A DNA stretch of 64,000 nt from Setoptus koraiensis (Eukaryota > Arthropoda): contig CM106586.1 in NCBI GenBank assembly GCA_048013815.1, positions 19,964,001 to 20,028,000 on the forward strand. Reading direction: 5' to 3'. Under the pieces are notes generated by a model. That model saw nothing but the letters and a program-made list of their open reading frames with translations. It searched no databases and was not told the origin of the DNA. This document shows, piece after piece, positions 1-9,553 of the stretch. The position numbers and the translations under genes are program-made. Each line of letters starts with the position of its first letter. Position 1 is the first letter of the stretch.

Positions 1-927
1 TTCGGATCATACTTGGACAGCATCAATTTAAATGATGAACAATCAAGGTTGCATCTTCCTCGGGATGACTATTATACAATTGTAGGTCAAGATAGAGATT
101 CTAACAAGAATTATTGGACAGGTGAACAAATTGTCAATCTACTTAGGCCTGTAGAATATGATGACCTGATTGATAGAGAACATGGCGACAACTCTGCCAT
201 ATACAGTCTGATAAAACAGTTGTATCAATACGGAATAGCCAAGATAGTTAATGTCCCAACGGAGAGAGATCAATTGCTACAAGTAGCAAGGCGACTTGCA
301 TACGAGCGTCCAACTGGATACGGTACAACATTTGATGTAATTGCTGAACCAAGTGATCGCATTCTGGCGTATACAGCAAAGGAATTTGATCTACATTGCG
401 ATTTACCGTATAGAGAAAGTCTTCCAGGTACACAAATGCTGCATTGTCTAATTAATTCAGAGGAAGACGGTGAAAGTTATTTTTGTGATTCTTTCAATGC
501 TTGTAAACAATTGAAAGAACAAAATACGTATTACTACAATATACTCAGTTGTTTGCCTGTGACATTCTCAGTTATTGATCCATACAGGGAAGTTAAACTA
601 AGACAACACTGGCCAATCATCACAAAAAATTATCTTGGTCAGTTAGATCGAGTGCACCATTCACCTTTTATGTTGCCACCCCTGGCACGTGTGAATCAGG
701 TCAAATTGTTCTATGAGGCTTATCATCAATTCAGCAAATTGCTCCATAGCAATTCGAATAAGTTTATAACAAAAATGTGTCCGGGCGACCTGTATATTTT
801 CCAAAATGGCAGAGTTCTCCATGGGAGAAATCATTATGACCCGCACAAAAGTAAGAGATTCCTGCAAGGTTGTTACATGGATTGGGATGAGATCGAGGGT
901 CTATATGAAAAATTCTACTTGCGATGA
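1..927 (+). CDS. BBOX1: Gamma-butyrobetaine dioxygenase-like protein, 3' part
   Basis: This is an Fe(II)/2-oxoglutarate dioxygenase of the BBOX/TMLHE family. The family hydroxylates gamma-butyrobetaine, the last step of carnitine synthesis. The reading frame is open from base 1 and ends at TGA 925-927, so the 5' end lies outside the window; the first in-window ATG is not needed as the start. The TauD-type domain is clear. The iron-binding HxD triad half is LHCDLPYR (His codon 394-396, Asp 400-402). The distal histidine is in LHGRNHY (codon 820-822), followed by the 2-oxoglutarate-binding arginine region RFLQGCYMDWDE, a near match to the human BBOX1 C-terminus. The small N-terminal zinc-binding domain of the family is not in the window. 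Trimethyllysine dioxygenase is the alternative, but the LPYR and YMDWDE sequences favour BBOX1. Confidence 0.88.
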   Translation, partial: FGSYLDSINLNDEQSRLHLPRDDYYTIVGQDRDSNKNYWTGEQIVNLLRPVEYDDLIDREHGDNSAIYSLIKQLYQYGIAKIVNVPTERDQLLQVARRLAYERPTGYGTTFDVIAEPSDRILAYTAKEFDLHCDLPYRESLPGTQMLHCLINSEEDGESYFCDSFNACKQLKEQNTYYYNILSCLPVTFSVIDPYREVKLRQHWPIITKNYLGQLDRVHHSPFMLPPLARVNQVKLFYEAYHQFSKLLHSNSNKFITKMCPGDLYIFQNGRVLHGRNHYDPHKSKRFLQGCYMDWDEIEGLYEKFYLR

Positions 928-1060
928 CACGTTTCAATGGATGGTCTCGTTTTAGATATCAATTATTACGGAATCATGAAAAATATAATTACACTATCAA
1001 CCTCAATATGTTTATCCAAAACTCGTTTCGTTATGTTAATGTTTATGCATTCTGCAAATT

Positions 1061-1354
1061 CTAGGATCCCTCAAGTTGGGCCATTCTTAATAGTGCCTTG
1101 GCAACATCGTGTCTCAGCTGATTGAACTCAGAGACGCCCAGCTCTAAGGTTGTCCAATGAGCATCCGAATCAGGGGGATAAGTTTTTTGTTCATCGGACT
1201 TATTTTGATTTCCGATCAATAATTTGAGTACTATGACATGTTCGAGTAGTTTTCGTTTTGAGTAACTCGAACAAACGATTATATCCACGTGCCATCTGGT
1301 TGATTGAATGGTAGGTAAGGTCATCAATGACTTGCCAGGCTGTAGTCTGTCCAT
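1061..1354 (-). CDS. Short COMM-domain protein
   Basis: This 97-residue protein consists almost only of a COMM domain, the module COMMD proteins use to form the Commander/CCC endosomal recycling complex. The diagnostic tryptophan motif RWHVDIIV is at residues 20-27, and the C-terminal helix is SEFNQLRHDVAKALLRMAQL. The COMMD5 version of these motifs is, as I recall it, WRVDVAIS and KFQELRYSVALVLKEMADLE. The N-terminal helical domain of most COMMD proteins is absent, as in COMMD6. I chose the ATG at 1354 because it is the first in frame. The frame is open further upstream to about 1429 and overlaps the neighbouring SARAH gene, whose stop lies only 28 bases before this ATG. A spliced upstream exon carrying the helical domain cannot be excluded. 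Confidence 0.62.
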   Translation of the reverse strand: MDRLQPGKSLMTLPTIQSTRWHVDIIVCSSYSKRKLLEHVIVLKLLIGNQNKSDEQKTYPPDSDAHWTTLELGVSEFNQLRHDVAKALLRMAQLEGS

Positions 1355-1382
1355 TCTCGGTGAGTTGTCTCTCGCTATTGTG

Positions 1383-1796
1383 TTAATTTTGATATTTATC
1401 ACGCCGTCTAAGCTCTTCAATGATTTCAAGCTTCTCGACCTCGTAGGTATTCCTCAGTTCCTCCAATTCGGAGTTATACAGTTTTTGTAGACCGTTGAGG
1501 AAATAATCCAATTCCTCTAATTTTAACAGGTCCCAATCTAGTCCTCCTGGATTGCCAGATTCTTCATCATAATAAACTTGAATTGATTTTTGTAGAATTG
1601 GTAGCATATCATGTGATATATCGTTAGTAGAGCTCAAATAACTCAAACTGCCACTGCTGTTATCAACCACTGTAGTTGCCACACACGGCTGTTGTTCCTG
1701 AAGCTCACTGAAGCTAGAGCACGAGTAATCGATTTGTATCGAGTTATCACTATTTACATAAGGGTAGCAGTACTGACAACGTTGTGGATAGGACAT
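1383..1796 (-). CDS. Small SARAH-domain protein, Salvador-like C-terminus
   Basis: This 137-residue protein ends in a SARAH-type coiled coil (about residues 86-131). SARAH domains dimerise Hippo-pathway proteins: MST/Hippo kinases, Salvador and RASSF. The segment LDWDLLKLEELDYFLNGLQ followed by ELEELRNTY resembles Salvador (recalled human sequence LKWELFQLADLDTYQ, then KELEQIVKMYEAY) more than MST. The N-terminal 80 residues are Ser- and Cys-rich with no recognisable domain. The WW domains of Salvador are absent here and I see none upstream on this strand. ATG 1796 is the first in-frame start. The COMM-domain gene follows 28 bases downstream on the same strand. It could be a divergent Salvador, a RASSF-like adaptor, or the last exon of a longer gene. 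Confidence 0.5.
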   Translation of the reverse strand: MSYPQRCQYCYPYVNSDNSIQIDYSCSSFSELQEQQPCVATTVVDNSSGSLSYLSSTNDISHDMLPILQKSIQVYYDEESGNPGGLDWDLLKLEELDYFLNGLQKLYNSELEELRNTYEVEKLEIIEELRRRDKYQN

Positions 1797-2641
1797 ATTT
1801 GAATATAAATATTCAACTATGACAAGTTCAATGGACGGTGATACAGTCTTGTTGGATCAAATAAACAATGAAAGGATAAAAACATTTGCCTGTTATCTCA
1901 AATGAATGTCACACTGTTGGCTTATTATCAAAATGTTTCTCGGAATCGCCACTAGAGGCGCTCGTTGCACAAATGTAACTTTCATCGAGCAACAAGTCGG
2001 AAAAGAGGGAAACTATCATTTTTTCATGATTGAGAATGCTACTGGAGTCTCTGCCTCGGCCTTTTTCTATCATATCTATAATAGTTTACTATATGGTGAG
2101 AGCGTCTCTGAAAAAGTTGGAAGGACACAGAAATGGAGAATAGAAATTCTCCATATGAGAAAATTCATTTGAAATCAATCGGATGTTGAACCTACAGTGG
2201 TGTAGTGTTAGATCATACTAGACCAATAACGACAACAACATCAATTACATCTGAAAACGTGTTTACATGTTAGCGCATCGAACGATATCGTCAATTGACA
2301 ACAACCAAATTATTGAAATGATACGTCACTTATATTCGCAAGTTTTTAATTGAACTATCGAGGTTGTGTTGATCAGAGAGCTTGTTCTCATAAAAGATCT
2401 TCGCGATTAACATTATCTATATATCTTATCGTTTCTTGCGAAATCACAATGAAAACAAAACATACCGTTGTGATCGCTATAATATAAATATAGCTTATGG
2501 ACAAATCAAGAGCTATCTTCAGTATACTGTCAATATCAATCACCAGCAGCAATCTATTTTCTAGGATCAATCGCACCAAGTTCGAATTCAGTCTCAGGGA
2601 GACCAGGTTTAGGTCATAGAGGCTTGTAAATCAATTAAATA
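1797..2641. other. Intergenic region between divergent genes
   Basis: This stretch separates the minus-strand SARAH gene from plus-strand PLA2G15 and should hold both promoters. An 88-codon plus-strand frame (1906-2172) and a 63-codon minus-strand frame (2388-2579) show no family resemblance and are treated as chance. A CTCF-like core, CCACTAGAGGCGC, lies at 1949-1961. Confidence 0.5.
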
Positions 2642-3979
2642 ATGGCTCTCATCGGGTCACTCCTGCCCTTAATTCTTCTTTTTCAAGTAACAAGTGGCAA
2701 ACACTTGAACCAAACATCAACAGTTGTATCTAAAAGTCCGATTGTTTTTATTCCGGGCGATGGAGGGACACAGCTAGAAGCCAAGCTAGATAAGCCTGAG
2801 AGGATCCACTATCTTTGTGATCTAAAATCGGATTGGTTCGATCTATGGCTGAATATACATTTATTAGTTCCTTGGGCCATAGACTGCTTCGTTGACAATA
2901 TGAAACTTCACTATAATTTCACTGATCGCAAGACTTATAACTCGCCAGGAGTACAAATAAGAGCAACTTCGTTTGGTTCTATTGACAGCGTAGACTATTT
3001 AGATATTGTAAGATTGCCAAAGACGGAATATTTTTCCGCTATCATAGATAAATTGGTCAGCTCAAATGGCTACCAAAGAAACATGAATATGTTTGGAGCG
3101 GGATATGACTTCAGGAAAGCCCCAAACGAAATGGATGAGTATTTTTTCAATTTGACCAACTTGATCGAAGCTACTTATATCGAAAACGGTTGTCAACGAG
3201 TCACACTTATCTGCCACTCCATGGGTTGTTTGAACACAGTTCATCTGCTCAATCGAATGGATCAAGATTGGAAGGATAGCCATGTCAGGCGTCTTATAAG
3301 TATAGCAGCTCCATGGGGTGGTTCGTTTAAAGCTATCAATGCTATGCTGTTTGGCGACAATCTAGGAGTTTATCTGTTGAAATCATCGATAGTGCAAGAA
3401 TTGCAAAGCTCTTTTCCGAGTCTGCCTTATCTGTTCCCCATTGAGCCAGTGTTCTCCAAAGACAGAGTCCTTGTTCAGACTACGTACAAAAATTACACCT
3501 TGGCTAACTTTGATGATTTTTTTATAGATAAAGAGTTTCATCCTCAACATGCCATGTGGAATGACACCAAAATAATCCTACAGAACTTGACTGCGCCCAA
3601 AGTTGAGCTGTGGTGCCTCTACAGCAATGGTATTCAAACACCTAGTCAATTGGTATTCGATGGAAATATCACAGGTGATAGTTATAAAGAGATTGATGGA
3701 GACGGTGACGGGACGGTTAACCTAGAGAGTTTGTCCTCCTGTACCAGATGGAGAAGGGATCAGAGTCAGCCCATTTACACAAATCAGTTTCCTGGTTTAG
3801 ATCACATAGATGTGTTGCGCTTGGACAATGTGGCCACATTCATCTCCACAAAAATTATGACCATTCAGGACGACATTAACCCTGAATGGTTGGCACAATA
3901 TTTGCATGATGAGCCCGCTAATAATGACATAGCCAGTTTGAGACCATACAGATACTCAATGAAGAAGACTGGCGACTGA
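2642..3979 (+). CDS. PLA2G15: Lysosomal phospholipase A2 / LCAT family acyltransferase
   Basis: This is a homologue of group XV phospholipase A2, a lysosomal enzyme that deacylates phospholipids and transfers acyl groups to ceramide. It has 445 residues in a single exon (human protein 412). Residues 1-19 form a hydrophobic signal peptide. The oxyanion region is VFIPGDGGTQLEAKLD. The lid-loop disulphide pair is HYLC...DCFVDNM (Cys59/Cys82). The catalytic triad is visible: Ser193 in ICHSMG, Asp356 in GDGDGTVNLES and His388 in PGLDHIDVL. Long stretches such as GYDFRKAPNE and APWGG match the human enzyme. Several Asn-X-Ser/Thr sites fit a lumenal glycoprotein. The neighbour downstream is FEN1, on the same strand but unrelated. 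A candidate AATAAA lies near 4079. LCAT itself is the alternative, but the motifs fit PLA2G15 better. Confidence 0.93.
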   Translation: MALIGSLLPLILLFQVTSGKHLNQTSTVVSKSPIVFIPGDGGTQLEAKLDKPERIHYLCDLKSDWFDLWLNIHLLVPWAIDCFVDNMKLHYNFTDRKTYNSPGVQIRATSFGSIDSVDYLDIVRLPKTEYFSAIIDKLVSSNGYQRNMNMFGAGYDFRKAPNEMDEYFFNLTNLIEATYIENGCQRVTLICHSMGCLNTVHLLNRMDQDWKDSHVRRLISIAAPWGGSFKAINAMLFGDNLGVYLLKSSIVQELQSSFPSLPYLFPIEPVFSKDRVLVQTTYKNYTLANFDDFFIDKEFHPQHAMWNDTKIILQNLTAPKVELWCLYSNGIQTPSQLVFDGNITGDSYKEIDGDGDGTVNLESLSSCTRWRRDQSQPIYTNQFPGLDHIDVLRLDNVATFISTKIMTIQDDINPEWLAQYLHDEPANNDIASLRPYRYSMKKTGD

Positions 3980-4037
3980 ACCTCTCGAAGTGGTCATACA
4001 AATAATATGTGTATGTACTAATAATTCTATGATGATA

Positions 4038-4303
4038 TCACACACTATCAGCATAATCTCGCCAAGCTACATTAGGAAAAATAAACAAAACACATTACAT
4101 ACTGATAAATAATACCGGTGAAAGATTTTGTTGAACTTTTGAACACTCAGTTTTCTCAAGCTAGCTTCGATTAAAGAAATGGGCTGATAAGTATGCGTAC
4201 CCTCTTCTCCAACAGTCTGCTTACCAGACTCTGGTATCTTTGATAGGTTGACATATCCAGGTTGGCCATAAAGAGTTGTCAAATTCCTTTGAACATGGTG
4301 CAT
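4038..4303 (-). CDS. Possible two-exon micro-protein gene, head to head with FEN1
   Basis: An ATG at 4303 opens 26 codons (MHHVQRNLTTLYGQPGYVNL...) that run into a strong donor GTAAGC at 4224. A pyrimidine-rich acceptor (TTTTTCCTAATGTAG) ends at 4067. Joining 4303-4225 to 4066-4038 gives a 35-residue protein ending AWRDYADSV. The frame also stays open through the intron if unspliced. I do not recognise the family; the size would suit a small mitochondrial or regulatory peptide. The ATG is about 180 bases from the FEN1 ATG on the other strand, so a shared bidirectional promoter is likely if the gene is real. Confidence 0.3.
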
Positions 4304-4485
4304 GTTTTTTGGCGCGAACTTTTCTCTTGTTCTACAAACAGCTGGCAGCGACGCCACGTTCGCTGTTTCTCATTTGTTTTCTGGCACTTCTATTCCATGT
4401 CTTATGGAAAAAATTTTAAAAATCTTTACATTTTCAAACTCAAGAAAACACTCACGTACTGTAGGATTTTTTTAGTTTAATATAC

Positions 4486-5745
4486 ATGGGTATAAAACAG
4501 CTATCTAAGCTCATAGCGGATTCCGCTCCCCAAGCTATTAAAGAGCATGACTTAAAATCTTATTTTGGCCGACGGATAGCCATAGATGCGTCGACCAGCC
4601 TGTATCAATTTTTGGTGGCCATCAGGATGAGGAGTGATCTGATGACAAATGACAGCGGTGAGACCACTTCACACTTGATAGGTTTCTTTCATAGGACAAA
4701 CAAGTTGCTTGAGGTAAGTGTTACTACCGACCCGGTTCCGATGATTTCTGTCCATTATATAGACATACACTTTTATGTACAGGTTAACATTAGCTGATAT
4801 ATCTTTCCCAAATCTCAATGTCGGTAATAACAGAATGGTATAAAACCCATATATGTATTTGATGGAAAGCCACCCGAGCTCAAATCAGGCGAGCTAGAGA
4901 AACGATCAGAGAGACGCAAGGATGCTAAGGAAAAATTGGATAAAGCTGTGGAGGATGATAACCAGGAAGACATAATCAAATTTAACAAAAGACTCATTCG
5001 CGTCACCCAGAAGCACAATGACGACTGTAAGAAACTCCTCAGATTGATGGGCCTGCCAGTGATTGAAGCACCCGGTGAGGCAGAGGCTCAATGCGCCCAA
5101 CTTAATATTGAAGGATTAGTCTATGCGGTTGCAACAGAGGATATGGATGGATTAACTTTTGGTGCACCCAGGCTGGTTCGGCACTTGAGTAGCGGATCTA
5201 CAGATCAAGTACACGAATACAATCTGGAAAAAGTTATGGAGGGCCTAGAATTGAAAACTCGTGATGAATTTATTGACCTTTGCATTCTGATGGGTTGTGA
5301 CTATTGTGATTCCATCAGAGGCATTGGTGGCAAGCGAGGCTTGGAGCTCATTAAGAAACACTCTAACATCGAGAATATAGTGGAGTCCATAAAAAATAAG
5401 GAGGACGTCCCTAAAGTATGGCCCATAGAAGAAGCCAGAAGACTTTTTAAAGAGCCGGATGTCATACGCGGAACCATTACAGAAGATGATCTCAAAATTA
5501 AAGACATCGATGAAGAGGGTTTGATCGAATTTCTTTGTAAAGAAAACAACTTCGACGAAACCAGGGTAAAGAACGCTATAGCTAGATGTAGGGCGTCCAA
5601 AACTAAGAGCGCTCAAACAAGAATAGATTCATTCTTCCAAGCTAAGCCGGTAGATAAAACGAACTCTCCGGCCACCAAGAAACCAGCGCCGCCATCTAAG
5701 CAAACAAAGAAAACAGGCGGAAGTAATAAAAGATTCAAGAGATGA
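4486..5745 (+). CDS. FEN1: Flap endonuclease 1
   Basis: FEN1 is the structure-specific nuclease that removes 5' flaps in Okazaki fragment maturation and long-patch base excision repair. There are two exons, 4486-4713 and 4834-5745, joined across a 120-base GT-AG intron (GAG/GTAAGTG to AACAG/AATGG). The product is 379 residues (human 380). The N-terminal nuclease region starts [10 protein letters not shown] and contains [12 protein letters not shown]. The internal nuclease region contains [12 protein letters not shown] and the metal-binding acidic run [12 protein letters not shown]. The DNA-binding helix-hairpin-helix is at [21 protein letters not shown]-binding PIP box, QTRIDSFF, sits near the C-terminus and is followed by a basic Lys/Arg tail. 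Every family hallmark is present and nothing looks disrupted. Confidence 0.97.
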
Positions 5746-6150
5746 TCGATATGACAATACCCATCTTTATCTGTCAGTGTCCTGACTGGGTTTATTGATG
5801 GTTGCGGATATTATAATGTGATTTAACTTGGATTTTCTGTTTTTTAGCTACTATATAAACTACTCAATGGAGATGACTAGGTAACTCGATTTAATTAAAG
5901 TCTGGGAGATTTCTTTTTTCCATTGAGCCAGAGTTTGTATGGTGAGATCTATTTAAGGTCGATGTGTGTTAAAGCGGACGTTTCATAGATATGACCTCTA
6001 TCTCTCTCTCTCTCCCTCTCTCGTCCACGACACGGAAAACTTACAATGCCTCATAAAGTGTCTATTCTATTTTTCATTTTGTAATCTATGTTCGAATTAA
6101 GATCGAGTTTACATACTTCTCGAGAACATTCGTTCACGTCATTAACTGAT
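5746..6150. other. 3' region between convergent FEN1 and CHIC-like genes
   Basis: No gene is seen here. It holds the presumed 3' UTRs of FEN1 and the CHIC-like gene and a short CT microsatellite at about 6000-6021. Confidence 0.5.
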
Positions 6151-7017
6151 TCAATCCGGCTGATAAAGATTGACCTTAGCAATGAACTCGATCAAAAGTG
6201 CGTATTCGAGAAATGCGTGGTTACTGTAGCACCTCTGCTTGCTCAATTTCCATTCTAAGCCAAGTTTCCTATACAGTCTATTGTTTTCATTTGCTAGTAA
6301 TTTCTCAAGACTCGCTTTGGTTCGTTTCCTTAGCGCTACGGATGGCCATAATAATGAACAACCAAAAGAGCAACAACAACACAAGCAGCCAGCAAGAATG
6401 ACTTTGGCATTCATGGATTGTTGTTGTCGCAACAGTGAATTGACACTGTCCATAGTATGCTCGAATTCTTCTCTGGACACTCTACCTATGAGAGATTGAG
6501 GAAATTCCTTAATAAAAGAATTTGAAAGTCCGAAAATTGTGAGATTTCCATTTCCGCGTATCACTATAGGTTCAATCTGTTGAGATATGGGAATCTCATC
6601 GTAGTCTAATAGAAGTGGATTGAGGTGCAACATGTTCAGACTTTCAGTCGAGATGTTACTACTTTCTTCAATAATATCGAAAGCGTCAAGAGTGTGCTGG
6701 ACTGTCGATACTAGTGAAGATCGTTCACCAGCACTAGATCTGTGACACAATTTAGGGACGAAGTTATAAGATTGCGATTCCAAAGATGCTACTCTCACTT
6801 TTCTTTTAGTAGGTGGGCTTGAGTTTGATAGAATAATTTCGTTGGCGTCGTCGCTTTGCACGTATGGTTGAGAGGTCGATGGTACATTCGCCAGATCCTG
6901 GGAAGACGCACACTTACCAAACTCATCATCTTTGGCTGTCTGTAAGGAGGACTTTGCATCAGGCTCGGCTCTTTGGGATGTGTTGTCGGTATTGAGTCTG
7001 GAGGTGCTTGGTAACAT
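6151..7017 (-). CDS. CHIC2: CHIC1/CHIC2 family cysteine-rich hydrophobic protein
   Basis: The C-terminal ~130 residues match CHIC proteins, palmitoylated peripheral membrane proteins of the Golgi, plasma membrane and vesicles (Erf4/Golgin-A7 fold). Visible hallmarks are VIRGNGNLTIFGLSNSF, EFPQSLIGRVSREEF, the cysteine cluster CLCCCCSFGC (residues about 211-220), KLLANENNRLYRKLGLEWKLS and the end EYALLIEFIAKVNLYQPD, which parallels human CHIC2. From ATG 7017 the protein has 288 residues against about 165 in human CHIC2. The extra ~145 N-terminal residues are Ser-rich and low in hydrophobicity with no known domain. No in-frame ATG exists upstream before a stop at about 7063, so 7017 is the start unless a 5' exon is spliced in. 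The gene is single-exon. CHIC1 and CHIC2 cannot be separated here. Confidence 0.9.
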   Translation of the reverse strand: MLPSTSRLNTDNTSQRAEPDAKSSLQTAKDDEFGKCASSQDLANVPSTSQPYVQSDDANEIILSNSSPPTKRKVRVASLESQSYNFVPKLCHRSSAGERSSLVSTVQHTLDAFDIIEESSNISTESLNMLHLNPLLLDYDEIPISQQIEPIVIRGNGNLTIFGLSNSFIKEFPQSLIGRVSREEFEHTMDSVNSLLRQQQSMNAKVILAGCLCCCCSFGCSLLWPSVALRKRTKASLEKLLANENNRLYRKLGLEWKLSKQRCYSNHAFLEYALLIEFIAKVNLYQPD

Positions 7018-9553
7018 ATTGGTATATTTTGGTGGTAGATTAGGAGATGCCAAAATCAGACATTAAAGGTCTATCCATTTTCTAATCTTCCTTCCCAAGG
7101 CAGAGTATCTTATCCAGAGCAGGCCTTAAGTGAACATCGATAAAATAAAAATATTTTTTATGGCAAAAAAAAATGTGAAATTCATTGGGTCTGTGGATCC
7201 GTGTTAGAGATGATTTAAAATTGAATTATGGTTGCCAGTGTATAAAATACATTCTTTTGTTTCGAAGCAAGTGCATTGTTTGCGCAGTCAAAAATACTGG
7301 CATTTGATCGCCACAGAAAAAGTTCGCTAGAGGCGCAACGAGCACATGGTTAGCATTGAGATATCAGATGAAATGTGAGCAGCTTTCTGTCTTTTGTGCA
7401 AATTTATTTCTGTGCAAATGCGCGAATTTTTGCAGACTCGAGAAAAGGCGAAAAACGAGAGAAAATTATGAAAGATTTGAGAAATTGTCTATACTTGCTC
7501 CAACCAAGTGGATATTAGCCACGAGTTGCAAGTCCTGACTCGCAATCAGGAGGCAACGCTTACTCATGTACAATTATTTAGCGTTTATTGCTTGCTGAAG
7601 GCACAAGACGCCCTCTCGTGAATGTTTTGTTAACATCGCTTACGTTAGCATCATACATTAGAATTCGGAGTGTACGTACCAGGGGAATATTACGATGTGG
7701 CCTTTAGAGGTCGCTCACTGCTCTCCCATTGTTTATGCCAGTGTGCTAATCAAATAACGCTGCGGATAAGCGGCAGCTGGTGGGTAACCATAGCCGTAGT
7801 GCCCCTACCCGTGCTCGCTTGCGGATGATTTAGGGACAATACCTCAAAGACGGACACTCCTACTCCAGGATTGGTCATTATTTCGCATCTTCAACCAGCA
7901 CATTCAATGCATATATGGGGATTACCAAACTGACGTCTCTTGTTTAAACGAGAGCCTGCGATACCTTCGAATCAGAGTATCAAATATGTGAGGGTGAGGT
8001 GAGAGATCTGCAAGGGCAGCCGTTGTTTCTATGACCGAATCAGGGATTCTCTACCAGAATCTATTAAAAGAATGTTTGTGATATCAGGCCGAAGCCGAAT
8101 TTGCATGTTCGTTGTGATACTGTCCTGTCCAAAACTTGCTGTTTAATCGAGACAAATCAAACAGCCCTATGAGCACTTATGGTGAGTGGATACTCACCTT
8201 AATTTTCGAGCGGATCTTTCCGAAAGTTTTTCAAAAAGATTTAGAGGGCGGATCGAGCATCGGGTAACCGACGACGGTATTCTCATGCAACATCTGCTTT
8301 GTGTGATAATAGCTGTGATCCGCACGGACAGCACTCGCAGCATCGGCAATAGCGATATCTGCGAGAGAAGCGAACCTTTGTCCGTTGTTCGGTGTCATTG
8401 TCCTGTGGTTGCATTCTGAGAGCTGCAAGCAGCACCCTGTGATCTCCATGCACTTTTCGGTGGATATTCGCTCTGTATAATTCATTATCAACATGTCTAA
8501 TTGATTTACTATCTAGCCACACATTATATTCAGTTAGTATTAACTGTTTGCATGAAAAATATAGGATTGTTATTTTTTCATCCCTAAATTCAACAACAAG
8601 AAAAATGGATTGATGTCCGATTAAACGATAGATCGCCGACAATAGAGCTCACTCATAGGAATTCTCCATTGATTTAGTGTAAATAATTCTAAATCTATTT
8701 GATGGATCTAAAGATAACTCCAGCATTAGAACGGTACGCTGCACCCAAATACTACCGCCTGGTAATATCACAAAATATTTTCAGCAATCGTCACAATGGA
8801 CATGGTCACTCTATCTTTTATTAGATCATTTGGGGTTAATTGGAGTGTAGCAAATTATTTATAGAGCATACGCACACTGAAACACACTCGAAACACTATC
8901 TCAGGAGTTGCAATTAATTAACACTAATCAACAAGAACAACTATATATTATTTATTATAACGACGCGCTAATACTATTATTATCACCTAGCCAGATCAAT
9001 TGCACAATTTTATGTACAAGATCATGATCACATATACACTCTATATGAATCAGCATCATTGTTGTTGACATAAGCTATTGTAACAACGTTTTCAAGAACT
9101 GCTATGCCTGCCATTTAACAAGCCTGCCAACAAAATTTATTTTTACAACAATTGATCATTCGCTTTACTAATGGACACACGCTACTTTGTGTTTGAAAGC
9201 AAAGTGTAACAAAGTCATCAGTCAATTTAGCACCCTAGTATCTTGTGTTTTTGAATATGGTAAATTATATACTAAGTCATTGGTCAACAGCAGCACCATG
9301 CCAATGATATTCCAACCTGAGGACAAAATTTAGACAAGATCCTAGCCTGTATTTTAATAAGAGTGCATTACATTTTAACGCACCAATATAACTAGTTTAG
9401 GATTATTATTGATTAGAAGGGATCATTTTTTATTTATTACAACATCTCCAACTATTGCCGCGTGAATCTTTTTTTGATTATTCAGTTTCGGTAATTTATT
9501 CTCTCAGCTAGCATCAATTGAACGCATCAATACAATTTCGAGTAACATCTCTA
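7018..9553. other. Gene-free region between CHIC-like and JARID2-like genes
   Basis: No supportable gene. Frames at 7356-7538, 8186-8419, 8231-8494 and 8283-8642 overlap each other or lack any domain. The stretch 7740-7860 is more GC-rich than its surroundings and I could not match it to a known RNA. Two CTCF-like cores lie at 7326-7337 and 7606-7620. The region probably holds the promoters of both divergent genes. Confidence 0.45.

Noticed and set aside
1393-1420. A 28-base GT...AG segment that would fuse the SARAH and COMM frames as an intron
   Set aside because: Far below the usual minimum length of animal introns, and the SARAH protein has a natural end; recorded only as an alternative under the tandem-gene finding.
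7740-7860. GC-richer block that might be a structured RNA
   Set aside because: No match by eye to spliceosomal, SRP, RNase P or 5S RNA signatures and no clear long-range pairing.
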